64,000 nt of DNA from Natranaerovirga pectinivora (GTDB lineage: Bacteria > Bacillota > Clostridia > Lachnospirales > DSM-24629), in assembly GCF_004342165.1 (NCBI RefSeq), contig NZ_SMAL01000003.1, forward strand, positions 1-64,000. The letters run 5' to 3'. Positions 1-7,964 of the stretch are shown in pieces. The notes under the pieces are model-generated. The model had not been told where the DNA came from and did no database searches. It was given only the letters and a program-made list of their open reading frames with translations. Position numbers and translations under genes: made by a program. Numbering within the stretch: position 1 is the stretch's first letter; the number at the start of each line of letters is the position of its first letter.

Positions 1-94
<94 letters not shown>

Positions 95-96
<2 letters not shown>

Positions 97-144
97 AGTT
101 GTAATTTTAAAACTTGCTTGCAAGGGTTTGAAAATTATAACTTT
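95..144 (-). other. stem-loop at the 16S 5' end (possible processing stem)
   Basis: An imperfect inverted repeat pairs 95-116 with about 122-143 (22-nt arms with few mismatches, short GC-containing loop). It abuts and slightly overlaps the 16S 5' end. Leader stems of this kind commonly take part in pre-rRNA folding or maturation. That role is inferred; the pairing is seen. Confidence 0.55.
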
Positions 145-300
145 AACTTAACGTAGTTAAGTGAAAATGTATTTCAAAATTTGCTTACAAAGAATTAAAT
201 AACTTATTGATGTTTGCCTTAGCAATCTAATTTGCTGGCTAAAAGTTATTTTCTAAGAAATTAACTTTCAATCTTTATAGTCTTTTGAACAAGTTCAAGT

Positions 301-420
301 AAGACTTACATTTTTAGAGATCGTTTTGAAATGAATTTCAAAACCGACTCTTAGGTGTCTAAGACCCAAATGTTTGAGATGGTTTAAAATAAATTTTAAA
401 GCCGACTCATTTTTTTTGAA
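301..420 (-). repeat. two tandem ~60-bp repeats with hairpins in the rRNA leader
   Basis: Positions 301-360 and 361-420 align as degenerate direct repeats. Both start with AAGAC, contain GAGAT before a self-complementary core, and continue into CCGACTC. In the first unit the core is a perfect 9-bp stem (324-332 with 335-343); in the second it is nearly so (381-401). They lie between the promoters and the 16S gene, inside the expected leader transcript. Confidence 0.6.
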
Positions 421-477
421 ATCTTAGGGTTGCTTCACTGTTCAATTATCAATGTGCTTTTTTCGACAACGAATGAT

Positions 478-506
478 ATCTTATCACTTTCATCATCTTA
501 TGTCAA
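478..506 (-). promoter_or_regulatory. rRNA promoter, proximal (sigma-A type)
   Basis: On the minus strand a perfect -35 TTGACA (501-506) is followed after 17 nt by TAAGAT (478-483). It points at the 16S gene and is one of two tandem promoters, the usual arrangement for rRNA operons. Confidence 0.55.
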
Positions 507-561
507 CTACTTTTTTATTTCTCTGTTTCCTGCTAATTTTTCTCCAAATCAGCGGAAGGTA

Positions 562-590
562 ATAGTATCATTTTTTTCATTCTCTGTCAA
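562..590 (-). promoter_or_regulatory. rRNA promoter, distal (sigma-A type)
   Basis: Minus-strand TTGACA (585-590), a 17-nt spacer and TACTAT (562-567) lie about 85 bp upstream of the proximal promoter and point the same way. The 97-778 stretch has no credible gene; it holds the rRNA leader and promoters. Confidence 0.6.
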
Positions 591-695
591 CAATAATTTT
601 TATTTATTTTAAACAACAACGAAATTATACATTTTACTCATTACTCAAAAAACTATATGAAACTTCTTTTATACCAATTTCTATTTGCCATTGTT

Positions 696-724
696 TTGAC
701 AGGAAGGTTAGTCTAACATACTAT
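696..724 (+). promoter_or_regulatory. orphan plus-strand promoter facing the VanW gene
   Basis: TTGACA (696-701), a 17-nt spacer and TACTAT (719-724) make a near-consensus promoter on the plus strand. The spacer holds the palindrome TGTTAGACTAACC (read on the minus strand). No plus-strand gene follows; transcription would run antisense into the VanW-like gene. It may be fortuitous in AT-rich DNA. Confidence 0.35.
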
Positions 725-778
725 TAGAATTTTATCAAGCTACTTTTTTATTTAATTTTATCTGGTTTGTATTTATTC

Positions 779-1615
779 TTAGTTACTACCATCACTTAAG
801 AAGGGTTGATACATCATTATAGCATGGTTTTCAGCAATGTATTCGTCTTCTAATAACTCTCCATTTTGATCAATGCATTTTCTATAAATGATATTATGCC
901 TAAAGTAATCCCCCCAATATTCTTGAGTTATTATATGTTCTTTTTCATACACTTCATATGTACAATAAGGCTTTGTATTGGTTTTCCATTCACCAATTAA
1001 TTCATTATCTGTTATTTTTAAATTTAATTGATAGGTATCATTTGTATTATTATAAATTTGTAGATCTCTATAATTATATACACATGTAGCGCCACTTCCA
1101 AATGGTTGAGTTCTTTTTGAATCTGGAAAAATATCATAACTATGTCTGTATCTTTCTATTACTGTAAGGGGTGTATGTAATGTCATCCAATATATTAAAT
1201 TAGATAACTGACATAAACCTCCCCCTACCCCAGGTTTGAAACCACCACTAAACAATACCATTCCATCAACATAACCTTTTCTTTTCGTAGGTTTACCAAT
1301 TAGCTTCCAATATGAAAATGTCTCATTAGGTTTTACGACTACCTTATTCAGTTTTTGAATAGCCAGTTTCAAGTTAATTACTTTATTATACTGATACCAC
1401 ATATCTACATCTTTTAGTTTTCTATACAACGGTGTTTTATGTGACGCACAAGTGTATCTGAAAGCTTCTTCTACCTTTTCATTAGAGTATTTATTATTTC
1501 CTAAGAACCAACTAAGATATCTTTTATAGGTGTAATATTTTTTACCAAGTAGAATTCTTGTCTTTGATCTAGCTTTTGGCTTTAGTAATAATATATTTTC
1601 CTGATACTTACTCAT
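779..1615 (-). CDS. VanW family protein
   Basis: A 278-residue protein whose central part (about residues 95-205) is a VanW domain, recognisable by the FSYWK, GGGLCQLSN and RHSYD stretches. VanW was first seen as an accessory protein in VanB-type glycopeptide resistance clusters, but the domain is widespread in Clostridia and its biochemical role is unknown. There are no other van genes here, so resistance should not be inferred. No signal peptide or membrane segment is visible. The ATG has a GGGAGG site 5 nt upstream. It appears monocistronic, downstream of dcd on the same strand. Confidence 0.85.
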   Translation of the reverse strand: MSKYQENILLLKPKARSKTRILLGKKYYTYKRYLSWFLGNNKYSNEKVEEAFRYTCASHKTPLYRKLKDVDMWYQYNKVINLKLAIQKLNKVVVKPNETFSYWKLIGKPTKRKGYVDGMVLFSGGFKPGVGGGLCQLSNLIYWMTLHTPLTVIERYRHSYDIFPDSKRTQPFGSGATCVYNYRDLQIYNNTNDTYQLNLKITDNELIGEWKTNTKPYCTYEVYEKEHIITQEYWGDYFRHNIIYRKCIDQNGELLEDEYIAENHAIMMYQPFLSDGSN

Positions 1616-1724
1616 CTATTGCCTCCCAAACAAATTTAATTGTAATTAACGTAAGAAACATCCTAAATGTTCTCTTATTTTTTTCTACCCTTAAATAACT
1701 ATTGGTTCCCCTATCAATTAACCT

Positions 1725-2243
1725 CTACTCAAAATCCTTGTATAGTAAGCTTGGCTGTATCCCTTCATTGTTTTGGTATTTACCACTTGTGTATTTTTCA
1801 TATTCCCCTTCAATTGAGTGATAATAGATCTGGCACAACTCTACATCAGAATAAATTCTTATGGGTTGAACACAAAATATTTCTAGGGTCCAATACCCGG
1901 AAAAACCAACATCCCCAAATCCTGCTGTTACATGTATAAATAAGCCCAACCTTCCAATTGAGGAGCGCCCCTCGAGCATTGGTACATATTTGTCCGTTTT
2001 TGTATACTCGATTGTTCTTCCTAAGTACAATTTATTTGGTTCTAAGACCAATCCCTCTACTGGGATTATAATTTTTTTAGTTTTATTTTCTTTTTTCATA
2101 TCTAACAGATTATCTTCATAAATCAATAACTCATTATGTAATCTAAGATTATAACTATTAGGATTCAATTGTTTTTCATTATAAGGTTCTATAATTATTT
2201 CTTTGCCTATTTTACTTTTAATTTCTTTTCCTGAAAGTATCAT
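1725..2243 (-). CDS. dcd: dCTP deaminase
   Basis: Deaminates dCTP to dUTP, the first step from dCTP toward dTMP. The 172-residue length is typical of the Dcd family. The signature RSSIGRLG (93-100) and the active-site block HVTAGFGD...TLEI (104-122) with catalytic Glu121 are intact. From sequence I cannot tell whether it is the plain deaminase or the bifunctional form that also hydrolyses dUTP. The ATG is preceded by AAGGTGG about 10 nt upstream. About 109 bp separates it from the VanW gene downstream. Confidence 0.92.
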   Translation of the reverse strand: MILSGKEIKSKIGKEIIIEPYNEKQLNPNSYNLRLHNELLIYEDNLLDMKKENKTKKIIIPVEGLVLEPNKLYLGRTIEYTKTDKYVPMLEGRSSIGRLGLFIHVTAGFGDVGFSGYWTLEIFCVQPIRIYSDVELCQIYYHSIEGEYEKYTSGKYQNNEGIQPSLLYKDFE

Positions 2244-2396
2244 AAAATATATACCACCTTTTCAAATTCCACAACTTATCATATTCACTTATATTTTATA
2301 ATCATTTTAAGCATTTGTCAAAATAATCTAAAACACAAACAGCTAGTCTCTTTAGTTATACCCCAGTTTTTTTAATGGTAGATGTAATTTTCAAGC

Positions 2397-2424
2397 AAAA
2401 AAAGAGACTGTATTAACTACAGTC
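2397..2424 (-). terminator. rho-independent terminator after sodC
   Basis: On the minus strand GACTGTA pairs with TACAGTC across a 5-nt loop and is followed by TCTTTTTTT. It lies 12 nt beyond the sodC stop, so it probably also ends any nif transcript that reads through. An upstream AGTCTCTTT copy near 2346 could pair with AAAGAGACT within the terminator. Confidence 0.8.
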
Positions 2425-2435
2425 ATCTCCATCTG

Positions 2436-2915
2436 CTACTCCATTATACATTCAAAAATACCACAAGCTAATCGTTTTCCAGCATCCCCTGTTGGCTGAG
2501 ATCTATAATCATCAGGGTTTTTGTGTATTATAATTGACTTACCAATAACGTCTTCCGGCTTAAACCTATTGGTATAAAAACTCATAATGGCCCTTCCATT
2601 ATTAGAGAATAAAACTGGAAAATCGCCTGCATGGTTGCCGTGGGGCTGATTATCAGGATTCCAATGTTGCCCTGCCTCTTGAAATGGATCTTCTGGGTTG
2701 CCTACTGTACAATCACCAAATTCATGTATATGAAATCCATGAGGCCCCACAGGATCACCATTATCTGCTGGTTTAAACTCAGGCAAACCTGAAACACTAG
2801 TATATACCTCTGATCCACCTGGCGCTTCTCTTATTATTACCACTCCTTTAATATCAGGTGCTAAAGGACCTCCAACAATAATTGCTCTTGCTATTTCACA
2901 CTTTTCTTTTTGCAT
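2436..2915 (-). CDS. sodC: Cu/Zn-type superoxide dismutase homologue, cytoplasmic
   Basis: A 159-residue member of the Cu/Zn superoxide dismutase family. All seven metal ligands appear present: His62 and His64 (FHIH), His84 (QHW), His92 and His95 plus Asp98 (PHGNHAGD), and His131 (IIHK). The disulfide cysteines (Cys69, Cys151) and the guiding Arg (GKRLACG) are also there, so it looks catalytically competent rather than a metal-less paralogue. No signal peptide is visible, which is unusual because most bacterial SodC is exported. It follows nifV by only 63 bp on the same strand with no terminator between, so it may be the last gene of the nif transcript and help protect nitrogenase; that role is inference. 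Confidence 0.88.
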   Translation of the reverse strand: MQKEKCEIARAIIVGGPLAPDIKGVVIIREAPGGSEVYTSVSGLPEFKPADNGDPVGPHGFHIHEFGDCTVGNPEDPFQEAGQHWNPDNQPHGNHAGDFPVLFSNNGRAIMSFYTNRFKPEDVIGKSIIIHKNPDDYRSQPTGDAGKRLACGIFECIME

Positions 2916-2978
2916 AATCCACCTCTTTATACTCCTTGTTTTAGATTATGCTTTTAATGCCATATATGGTACATTTTA

Positions 2979-4058
2979 CTACATTAGTGTAAAGCTACTA
3001 ATATTGCTATCTTTGTTTAATGTGTGAATGATATTTTTTATCTCATTGTATTGAACTTTATAACCATTTTCTTTAATCCAATGTTCTATGGCTTTTTTTC
3101 CTGAATGCTTGCCAATTACAATTTTTCTTTGTCTTCCTAATAATTCAGGAGCAAATAACTCATAGGTATTAGAATCCTTTAATAAACCATCTACATGAAT
3201 TCCTGATTCGTGGGAAAACACTTCTTCGCCAACTATTGGCTTTTGTTTTTCCAATTTTCTACCTGAGTAGTTTTCTACTATTTTAGATATCTTGGTCAAT
3301 TGACTAATATCAACACTGGTATCGTATAAATCTTTTAGTTTTAATATTACTGCAATTTCTTCTAAAGGGGTATTACCAGCTCTTTCGCCTAATCCGTTAA
3401 TGCTACAACTGATTATTTCTGCTCCACCTCTTATTGCGCCTAATCCATTGGCCGTTGCTAAGCCCAGATCATTATGACCATGAAAATCTAAAGGCAAATC
3501 CACATTTAATTTTATTTGCTTTATTATTTCATAAGTATTGAAAGGGTCTAATGCACCTAAAGTGTCTGCATACCTAATTCTTGTTGCACCTTCTCTTTTT
3601 GCCTCAGTATATAAATATATTAAAAAATCAAAATCTGCTCTTGATGCATCCTCAGCACCTATGGATACTCGTAAATCTTTTGACTTAGCGTAAGCGATTA
3701 CTTTTTTCATTTCATTAACTACTTCAATATGTGTTTTGTTTAACTTTTTCTTTATATGAACATCTGAAGCTGGTACTGTTATATGCACATTTTTACAACC
3801 TGTTTCAATGGAGCAATCAATATCCGATATTTTCATTCGATTCCATGTTAATAACTGGGTGTTAAGATTTAGATTATTAATTTCATAAATATCTTGGATT
3901 TCTTCTTTTCCCATTGCTGGAATACCAACTTCAATGATATCAACACCTAATCCATCTAAGCATCGTGCTAAATGTTTTTTTTGAAAAAGATTAAAGTTAA
4001 CTCCTGCTGCCTGTTCTCCATCTCTTAATGTAGTGTCTACGATTTCTATTTTTTTCAT
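2979..4058 (-). CDS. nifV: homocitrate synthase NifV
   Basis: Condenses acetyl-CoA with 2-oxoglutarate to make homocitrate, the organic ligand of the iron-molybdenum cofactor. It is a DRE-TIM metallolyase of about 359 residues with DTTLRDGEQ near the N-terminus, HGHNDLGLA carrying metal-binding histidines, and GLGERAGNT. The ATG at 4058 is preferred over the in-frame GTG at 4067 because AGAGGTG lies 6 nt before it. The gene starts 15 nt after nifB, which supports nifV over isopropylmalate or citramalate synthase. A second, distant relative at 40792 is interpreted as Re-citrate synthase. Confidence 0.93.
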   Translation of the reverse strand: MKKIEIVDTTLRDGEQAAGVNFNLFQKKHLARCLDGLGVDIIEVGIPAMGKEEIQDIYEINNLNLNTQLLTWNRMKISDIDCSIETGCKNVHITVPASDVHIKKKLNKTHIEVVNEMKKVIAYAKSKDLRVSIGAEDASRADFDFLIYLYTEAKREGATRIRYADTLGALDPFNTYEIIKQIKLNVDLPLDFHGHNDLGLATANGLGAIRGGAEIISCSINGLGERAGNTPLEEIAVILKLKDLYDTSVDISQLTKISKIVENYSGRKLEKQKPIVGEEVFSHESGIHVDGLLKDSNTYELFAPELLGRQRKIVIGKHSGKKAIEHWIKENGYKVQYNEIKNIIHTLNKDSNISSFTLM

Positions 4059-4073
4059 ATATATCACCTCTGC

Positions 4074-4925
4074 TTAACTAATTTCTTTTTTACAGCAACT
4101 TTTTCCAAGCTTTCCTACTGCATCGGCTCTACACTGCTTACAGTGATACATTTGTTTTAAATGTTTTTCACATTTCTTTCTAACTTTTAATAACTCTTCT
4201 TGAGATACTACTGGTTTATTCTCAAAAACAGTTCCTTCAACTGGAATTAAAGGCATTATATTGGTCATACAGGCTCCTAACGCTTTAGTTGTTTGAACAA
4301 TTTCTTCTATATGCTCATTATTTATACCTTTTATATAAACAATATTGACTTTTACTAAGACGTTATTTTCTGCTAAAAACTTTAATCCTTTTAATTGATT
4401 TTCTACAACAATTCTTCCTGCTTCTATGCCTTCATATCTCTGACTTCTATAGATGACATACTTATAAATTTTGGATGCAATTTCAGGTTTTACTGCATTG
4501 ATGGTTATTGTCACATGACTTATACCTAATCTAACAATCTCTTCCATATAATCTGGTAGTGATACCCCATTAGTTGATAAACAAAAGGTAACATCTTTAT
4601 CATATTCTTTTATTAATTCAATTGATTTTTTACTTTCTTCAAAGTTTGCTAAGGCATCCCCTGGTCCTGCTATTCCAACTACCGTTAATTTATCTACTTT
4701 TTCTTTCATGTTTACATAATGTTTTAATGCTTCTTCAGGTGTCATAATATTACTTGTTACCCCTGGACGACTTTCATTTTGACAATCAAATTTTCGATTA
4801 CAGTAATGACACTTTACATTGCATTTTGGGGCAACTGGTATATGCATTCTTGCATAATCATGTGCATTTGGACTGTAACAGGGATGAGTTTTTGTTTTAT
4901 TAATTAATTCCATAGAAAGATTCAT
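4074..4925 (-). CDS. nifB: nitrogenase cofactor biosynthesis radical SAM protein NifB
   Basis: Builds NifB-co, the carbide-containing iron-sulfur core of the nitrogenase cofactor. The radical-SAM cluster motif CNVKCHYC (Cys35, 39, 42) lies in the typical HPCYSPNAH...ESRPGV context. The C-terminal CKQCRADAVG carries ligands for the additional clusters. At 283 residues it is the short form, lacking the C-terminal NifX-like domain of many proteobacterial NifB proteins and not fused to NifN as in Clostridium pasteurianum. The start has GGAGGG 7 nt upstream. It sits 16 nt after nifN within the operon. Confidence 0.96.
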   Translation of the reverse strand: MNLSMELINKTKTHPCYSPNAHDYARMHIPVAPKCNVKCHYCNRKFDCQNESRPGVTSNIMTPEEALKHYVNMKEKVDKLTVVGIAGPGDALANFEESKKSIELIKEYDKDVTFCLSTNGVSLPDYMEEIVRLGISHVTITINAVKPEIASKIYKYVIYRSQRYEGIEAGRIVVENQLKGLKFLAENNVLVKVNIVYIKGINNEHIEEIVQTTKALGACMTNIMPLIPVEGTVFENKPVVSQEELLKVRKKCEKHLKQMYHCKQCRADAVGKLGKSCCKKEIS

Positions 4926-4941
4926 AGTTATTCCCTCCTCT

Positions 4942-6321
4942 TTAAGCTTTTAATAATGGTTCAAAGTAATTTTTATACATTCGATCTCTATAATCATCGT
5001 GTTTTAAATCAATTAAGGTGTTTGTTATTTCATCTAATAATCTTAATGACCCTTTATAACCAATATTGAGTTTTCTTTGAGCACCCATATGGTCATGTAT
5101 TGGAAAACCTACTCTTATTAGTGGCAAATGTTCTTTTTCTTTTATAAATTTTCCATCTGAGTTGCCAATAAGGATATTAACATCATTCTCTTTAACTAAA
5201 GGTTGAAGAGAACTAAAATCAGAATCATCCATTACTATTGGTGTTATATTAAACTTCCTTCCTTTAGTAATGATCATCTCTTTTAACCTTTTACTTTTTG
5301 TACCCGTCATTATTAATCTGGGATTGATGCCATTTTCAATACATAAACTGGCAATGGCATAATTCATTTCTGGATCTCCAAAAACAGCTGCTATTCCTTC
5401 TCCATTGTATTTATGAGAGTCAATCATTCCATCTAGCATTCTACCTCGTTCTTTTTGTAGTTCATTGGGTATTGGTTTATTTGTTATTTTAGATAATATA
5501 TTGATAAAAGTATCACTGTTTTCTAAGCCTACTGGAATAGGCAATCTATATAATGGTACATTGTATTGATCTTCTAAGTATTTGCCTGGTGAGTGTTGCT
5601 CTTTAACAAATTCTCCAAACTCTATTGTTGCAACAGCCCCACCCATAGCTTTTATTCTATCTAGTTTGGTGCCATCACTTAACAATTTGTTGTATTCAGA
5701 AGTGTATGGTGCATCTAATGTATCAGAGATATCTGGAAAAATAACGCATTTTTTTTGAAAGTAAGCAACCAATCTCTTTAACTCTCTAATATCCTCACAA
5801 GTCATATTTGAAACAACGATATTAATATAATCATTCTTCCCTACTTCTTCTGTCAGATTTTCTAAAATTTGTCTTAAAGCATAATAGTAGCCTTCATATT
5901 GACTCCCGTTATAACCAGGCGTTGAAACAGGTACAATGCTTATTTTATCTTCTATATTTTCCTCGTTTAGAAATTCTCTTATAATCCCTTGAATATCTTC
6001 ACCAATGGTTTCAGCTAAACAGGTCGTTAATACACCAATAATACTTGGATTATACAAGGCTATTAAATTTCTTAACCCTTTTTTTAAGTTATGAGTACCA
6101 CCATATACAGTGCCTTCTTCTGTTAGGGAAGAAGAAGCTATATCTACAGGTTCATTATAATGAGCTGATATATGACGTCTAATATAGGTACTACATCCTT
6201 GGGAACCATGAATTAATATCATGCTTCGCTCAATACCTTTGAATGCTAAAGAACCACCCATAGGCATACACATTTTACAAGGATTGACGTTCAAGTGTGT
6301 AAAATTCTTCTTCGTAGACAT
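4942..6321 (-). CDS. nifN: nitrogenase cofactor scaffold subunit NifN
   Basis: Beta-type subunit of the NifEN scaffold on which NifB-co matures to FeMo-co. It resembles NifK: NPCKMCMPMGG, HGSQGC and TTCLAETIGED supply the conserved cysteines. The start is placed at ATG 6321 (459 residues) because AGGAGGGG lies 8 nt upstream; an in-frame ATG at 6345 would add eight residues deeper inside nifE. Even so it overlaps the nifE 3' end by 47 nt, suggesting translational coupling that would keep the two subunits in balance. Confidence 0.94.
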   Translation of the reverse strand: MSTKKNFTHLNVNPCKMCMPMGGSLAFKGIERSMILIHGSQGCSTYIRRHISAHYNEPVDIASSSLTEEGTVYGGTHNLKKGLRNLIALYNPSIIGVLTTCLAETIGEDIQGIIREFLNEENIEDKISIVPVSTPGYNGSQYEGYYYALRQILENLTEEVGKNDYINIVVSNMTCEDIRELKRLVAYFQKKCVIFPDISDTLDAPYTSEYNKLLSDGTKLDRIKAMGGAVATIEFGEFVKEQHSPGKYLEDQYNVPLYRLPIPVGLENSDTFINILSKITNKPIPNELQKERGRMLDGMIDSHKYNGEGIAAVFGDPEMNYAIASLCIENGINPRLIMTGTKSKRLKEMIITKGRKFNITPIVMDDSDFSSLQPLVKENDVNILIGNSDGKFIKEKEHLPLIRVGFPIHDHMGAQRKLNIGYKGSLRLLDEITNTLIDLKHDDYRDRMYKNYFEPLLKA

Positions 6322-7678
6322 AAGCTTCCCCTCCTTTTTTTTCAATAAATGACCAAACTGGACTATTCACTGTTAAATCTACTTCTTTAGCAAAATTCAC
6401 TGCACCTACAAATCCACATAGAGGATGTTTTCTCTCATGGTTGTGATCTATAAAAGCTACACCAAGTTTATGGGCTAAAGGTCTTTCTTTTACACCACCT
6501 ACTAAAATATCTGCTTTTGTCTTACGCAAAAAATATTCTAATTCAGATGGATTGGTATCATCTAATATTATTGTACCTTCCTCAGTCAGTTCTTTGATTT
6601 TCTTGTATTCTTCTTCTTTACCTGTTTGTGTCCCTACCACAACAGATCGAATACCCATATCTTCAAACTGTTTTATTAATGAAATGGCCTTAAAGCCACC
6701 CCCTACGTAAATTGCTACTTTTTTTCCCTTTAACCGCTCTAAATATTTTTTTAATTCTATATTCGCTGTTTCTACTTGTTCTCTAACAAAATTTTGAGCT
6801 CGTTCTATGATTTTTTTATCTCCTGATAATAAGGCAATTTTTTCTAGACTCTTAGCTGTATCAGTTACACCAAAAAAACTTACTTGCTCGAATGGTATAT
6901 TATATTTTAATTGCATTTGTTTGGCTAAGTAGGTCATTGAACCAGCACATTGAACCATATTTAAATGGGCATTTCCTGCTTTTTCAATTGCTTCACAAGT
7001 GGCATCCCCCGTCACAGTAACATTAACTTTAACACCTATTTCACTAAGGTAATTTCTTATAATCCATGCTTCACCAGCTAAGTTAAAATCTCCTAAATAA
7101 TTGATTTCAAAATAATCCTTTTCTTTTTCCTCTTTTGGCCCCATTAATTCTAACAAGGCATGACAGGCAGCTTTGTAACCATCTTTTTTATTTCCTGCAA
7201 ATCCAGAAGATTGTACTGGTATTACTTTTATATTGTACTCTTGAGATTTTTTCTTGCTAATGGCTTTCAAATCATCACCTATGACTCCTACTACGCAAGT
7301 TGCATAGACAAATATAACCTTTGGCGATTTGCTCTCCATTATTTCATCAATGGCAGCTTCAAGTCTCTTTTCACCACCAAAAATAATATCCTCTTCTCGT
7401 AAATCAGTAGAGTAACTGTTTCTATAATTCTCATTATCACTACTTAAACTCCCTCTTATGTCCCAAGTATAACTAGCACATCCAATAGGACCATGTATCA
7501 AATGAATGGCATCTGTTACTGGATTTAGAACAACTCTTGCACCACAATAAACACAGGCTCTTTGACTAACCGCACCAGACACACTATCTTTTTCACAATC
7601 GATAATACTTTCCTGTTTCTTTTGATTAGATAATACAAAAGACTTTCTTTCTTCTAATATAATTGGATTCTTCGACAT
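6275..7678 (-). CDS. nifE: nitrogenase cofactor scaffold subunit NifE
   Basis: Alpha-type subunit of the NifEN scaffold. It resembles NifD with SQRACVYCGARVV, HGPIGCASY and YATCVVGVIGDD, but is shorter (467 residues) and lacks the clostridial NifD insertion. ATG 7678 is chosen over an in-frame GTG at 7687 because AGGGTGG sits about 9 nt before the ATG. It is separated from nifK by 286 bp holding two large inverted repeats, the longest internal gap in the operon, so its expression may be set apart from that of the structural genes. Confidence 0.94.
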   Translation of the reverse strand: MSKNPIILEERKSFVLSNQKKQESIIDCEKDSVSGAVSQRACVYCGARVVLNPVTDAIHLIHGPIGCASYTWDIRGSLSSDNENYRNSYSTDLREEDIIFGGEKRLEAAIDEIMESKSPKVIFVYATCVVGVIGDDLKAISKKKSQEYNIKVIPVQSSGFAGNKKDGYKAACHALLELMGPKEEKEKDYFEINYLGDFNLAGEAWIIRNYLSEIGVKVNVTVTGDATCEAIEKAGNAHLNMVQCAGSMTYLAKQMQLKYNIPFEQVSFFGVTDTAKSLEKIALLSGDKKIIERAQNFVREQVETANIELKKYLERLKGKKVAIYVGGGFKAISLIKQFEDMGIRSVVVGTQTGKEEEYKKIKELTEEGTIILDDTNPSELEYFLRKTKADILVGGVKERPLAHKLGVAFIDHNHERKHPLCGFVGAVNFAKEVDLTVNSPVWSFIEKKGGEAYVYEEEFYTLERQSL

Positions 7679-7749
7679 ACTAATCACCCACCCTTTAATA
7701 TAAAAACTATGTTCTTAATAGTTTCCTTTATTGTTGACAATGTTGTTAA

Positions 7750-7825
7750 TTCAAGGAATATATAATTGAATTGATATGGACTTGCTATAACAAAAGGCAA
7801 CCAATTTAATTATATATTTCTTGAA
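7750..7825 (-). other. large inverted repeat upstream of nifE
   Basis: Positions 7750-7773 and 7802-7825 are complementary over 24 nt with two mismatches, separated by a 28-nt loop. In the minus-strand transcript this is a long AU-rich stem between nifK and nifE, just before the nifE leader. It has no U-tract, so it looks more like an RNA processing, stability or regulatory element than a terminator. Confidence 0.55.
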
Positions 7826-7847
7826 CTGAAATGGCCTGATCCAATAT

Positions 7848-7924
7848 ATATCTAAGATCCTTCTCTTTTTTAGGTAGACATAAGAGAGGAGGCGCCTTCT
7901 AAATAAAGAAGGATCTATAGATAT
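7848..7924 (-). other. second inverted repeat downstream of nifK
   Basis: Arms at 7848-7864 and 7907-7924 pair over about 17 nt with a one-base bulge. The loop holds a smaller GC-rich palindrome centred on GGCGCC (about 7887-7900). It begins about 40 nt past the nifK stop and could protect the 3' end of a nifHDK transcript, or partly terminate it. Confidence 0.55.
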
Positions 7925-7964
7925 TTAACTAATAGGAATGGTATTGCTTCATGGTTACATTGCT

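Noticed and set aside
430-612. 60-residue plus-strand open frame near the rRNA promoters
   Set aside because: It has no ribosome site, covers the rRNA promoter and leader region, and has Ser/Phe-rich low-complexity composition typical of AT-rich non-coding DNA.
779-1615. VanW protein as evidence of glycopeptide resistance
   Set aside because: No vanH/A/B/X/S/R genes are nearby, and VanW-domain proteins are common in Clostridia without resistance.
1667-1939. 90-residue plus-strand frame
   Set aside because: Antisense to dcd, whose family motifs are unambiguous; no ribosome site.
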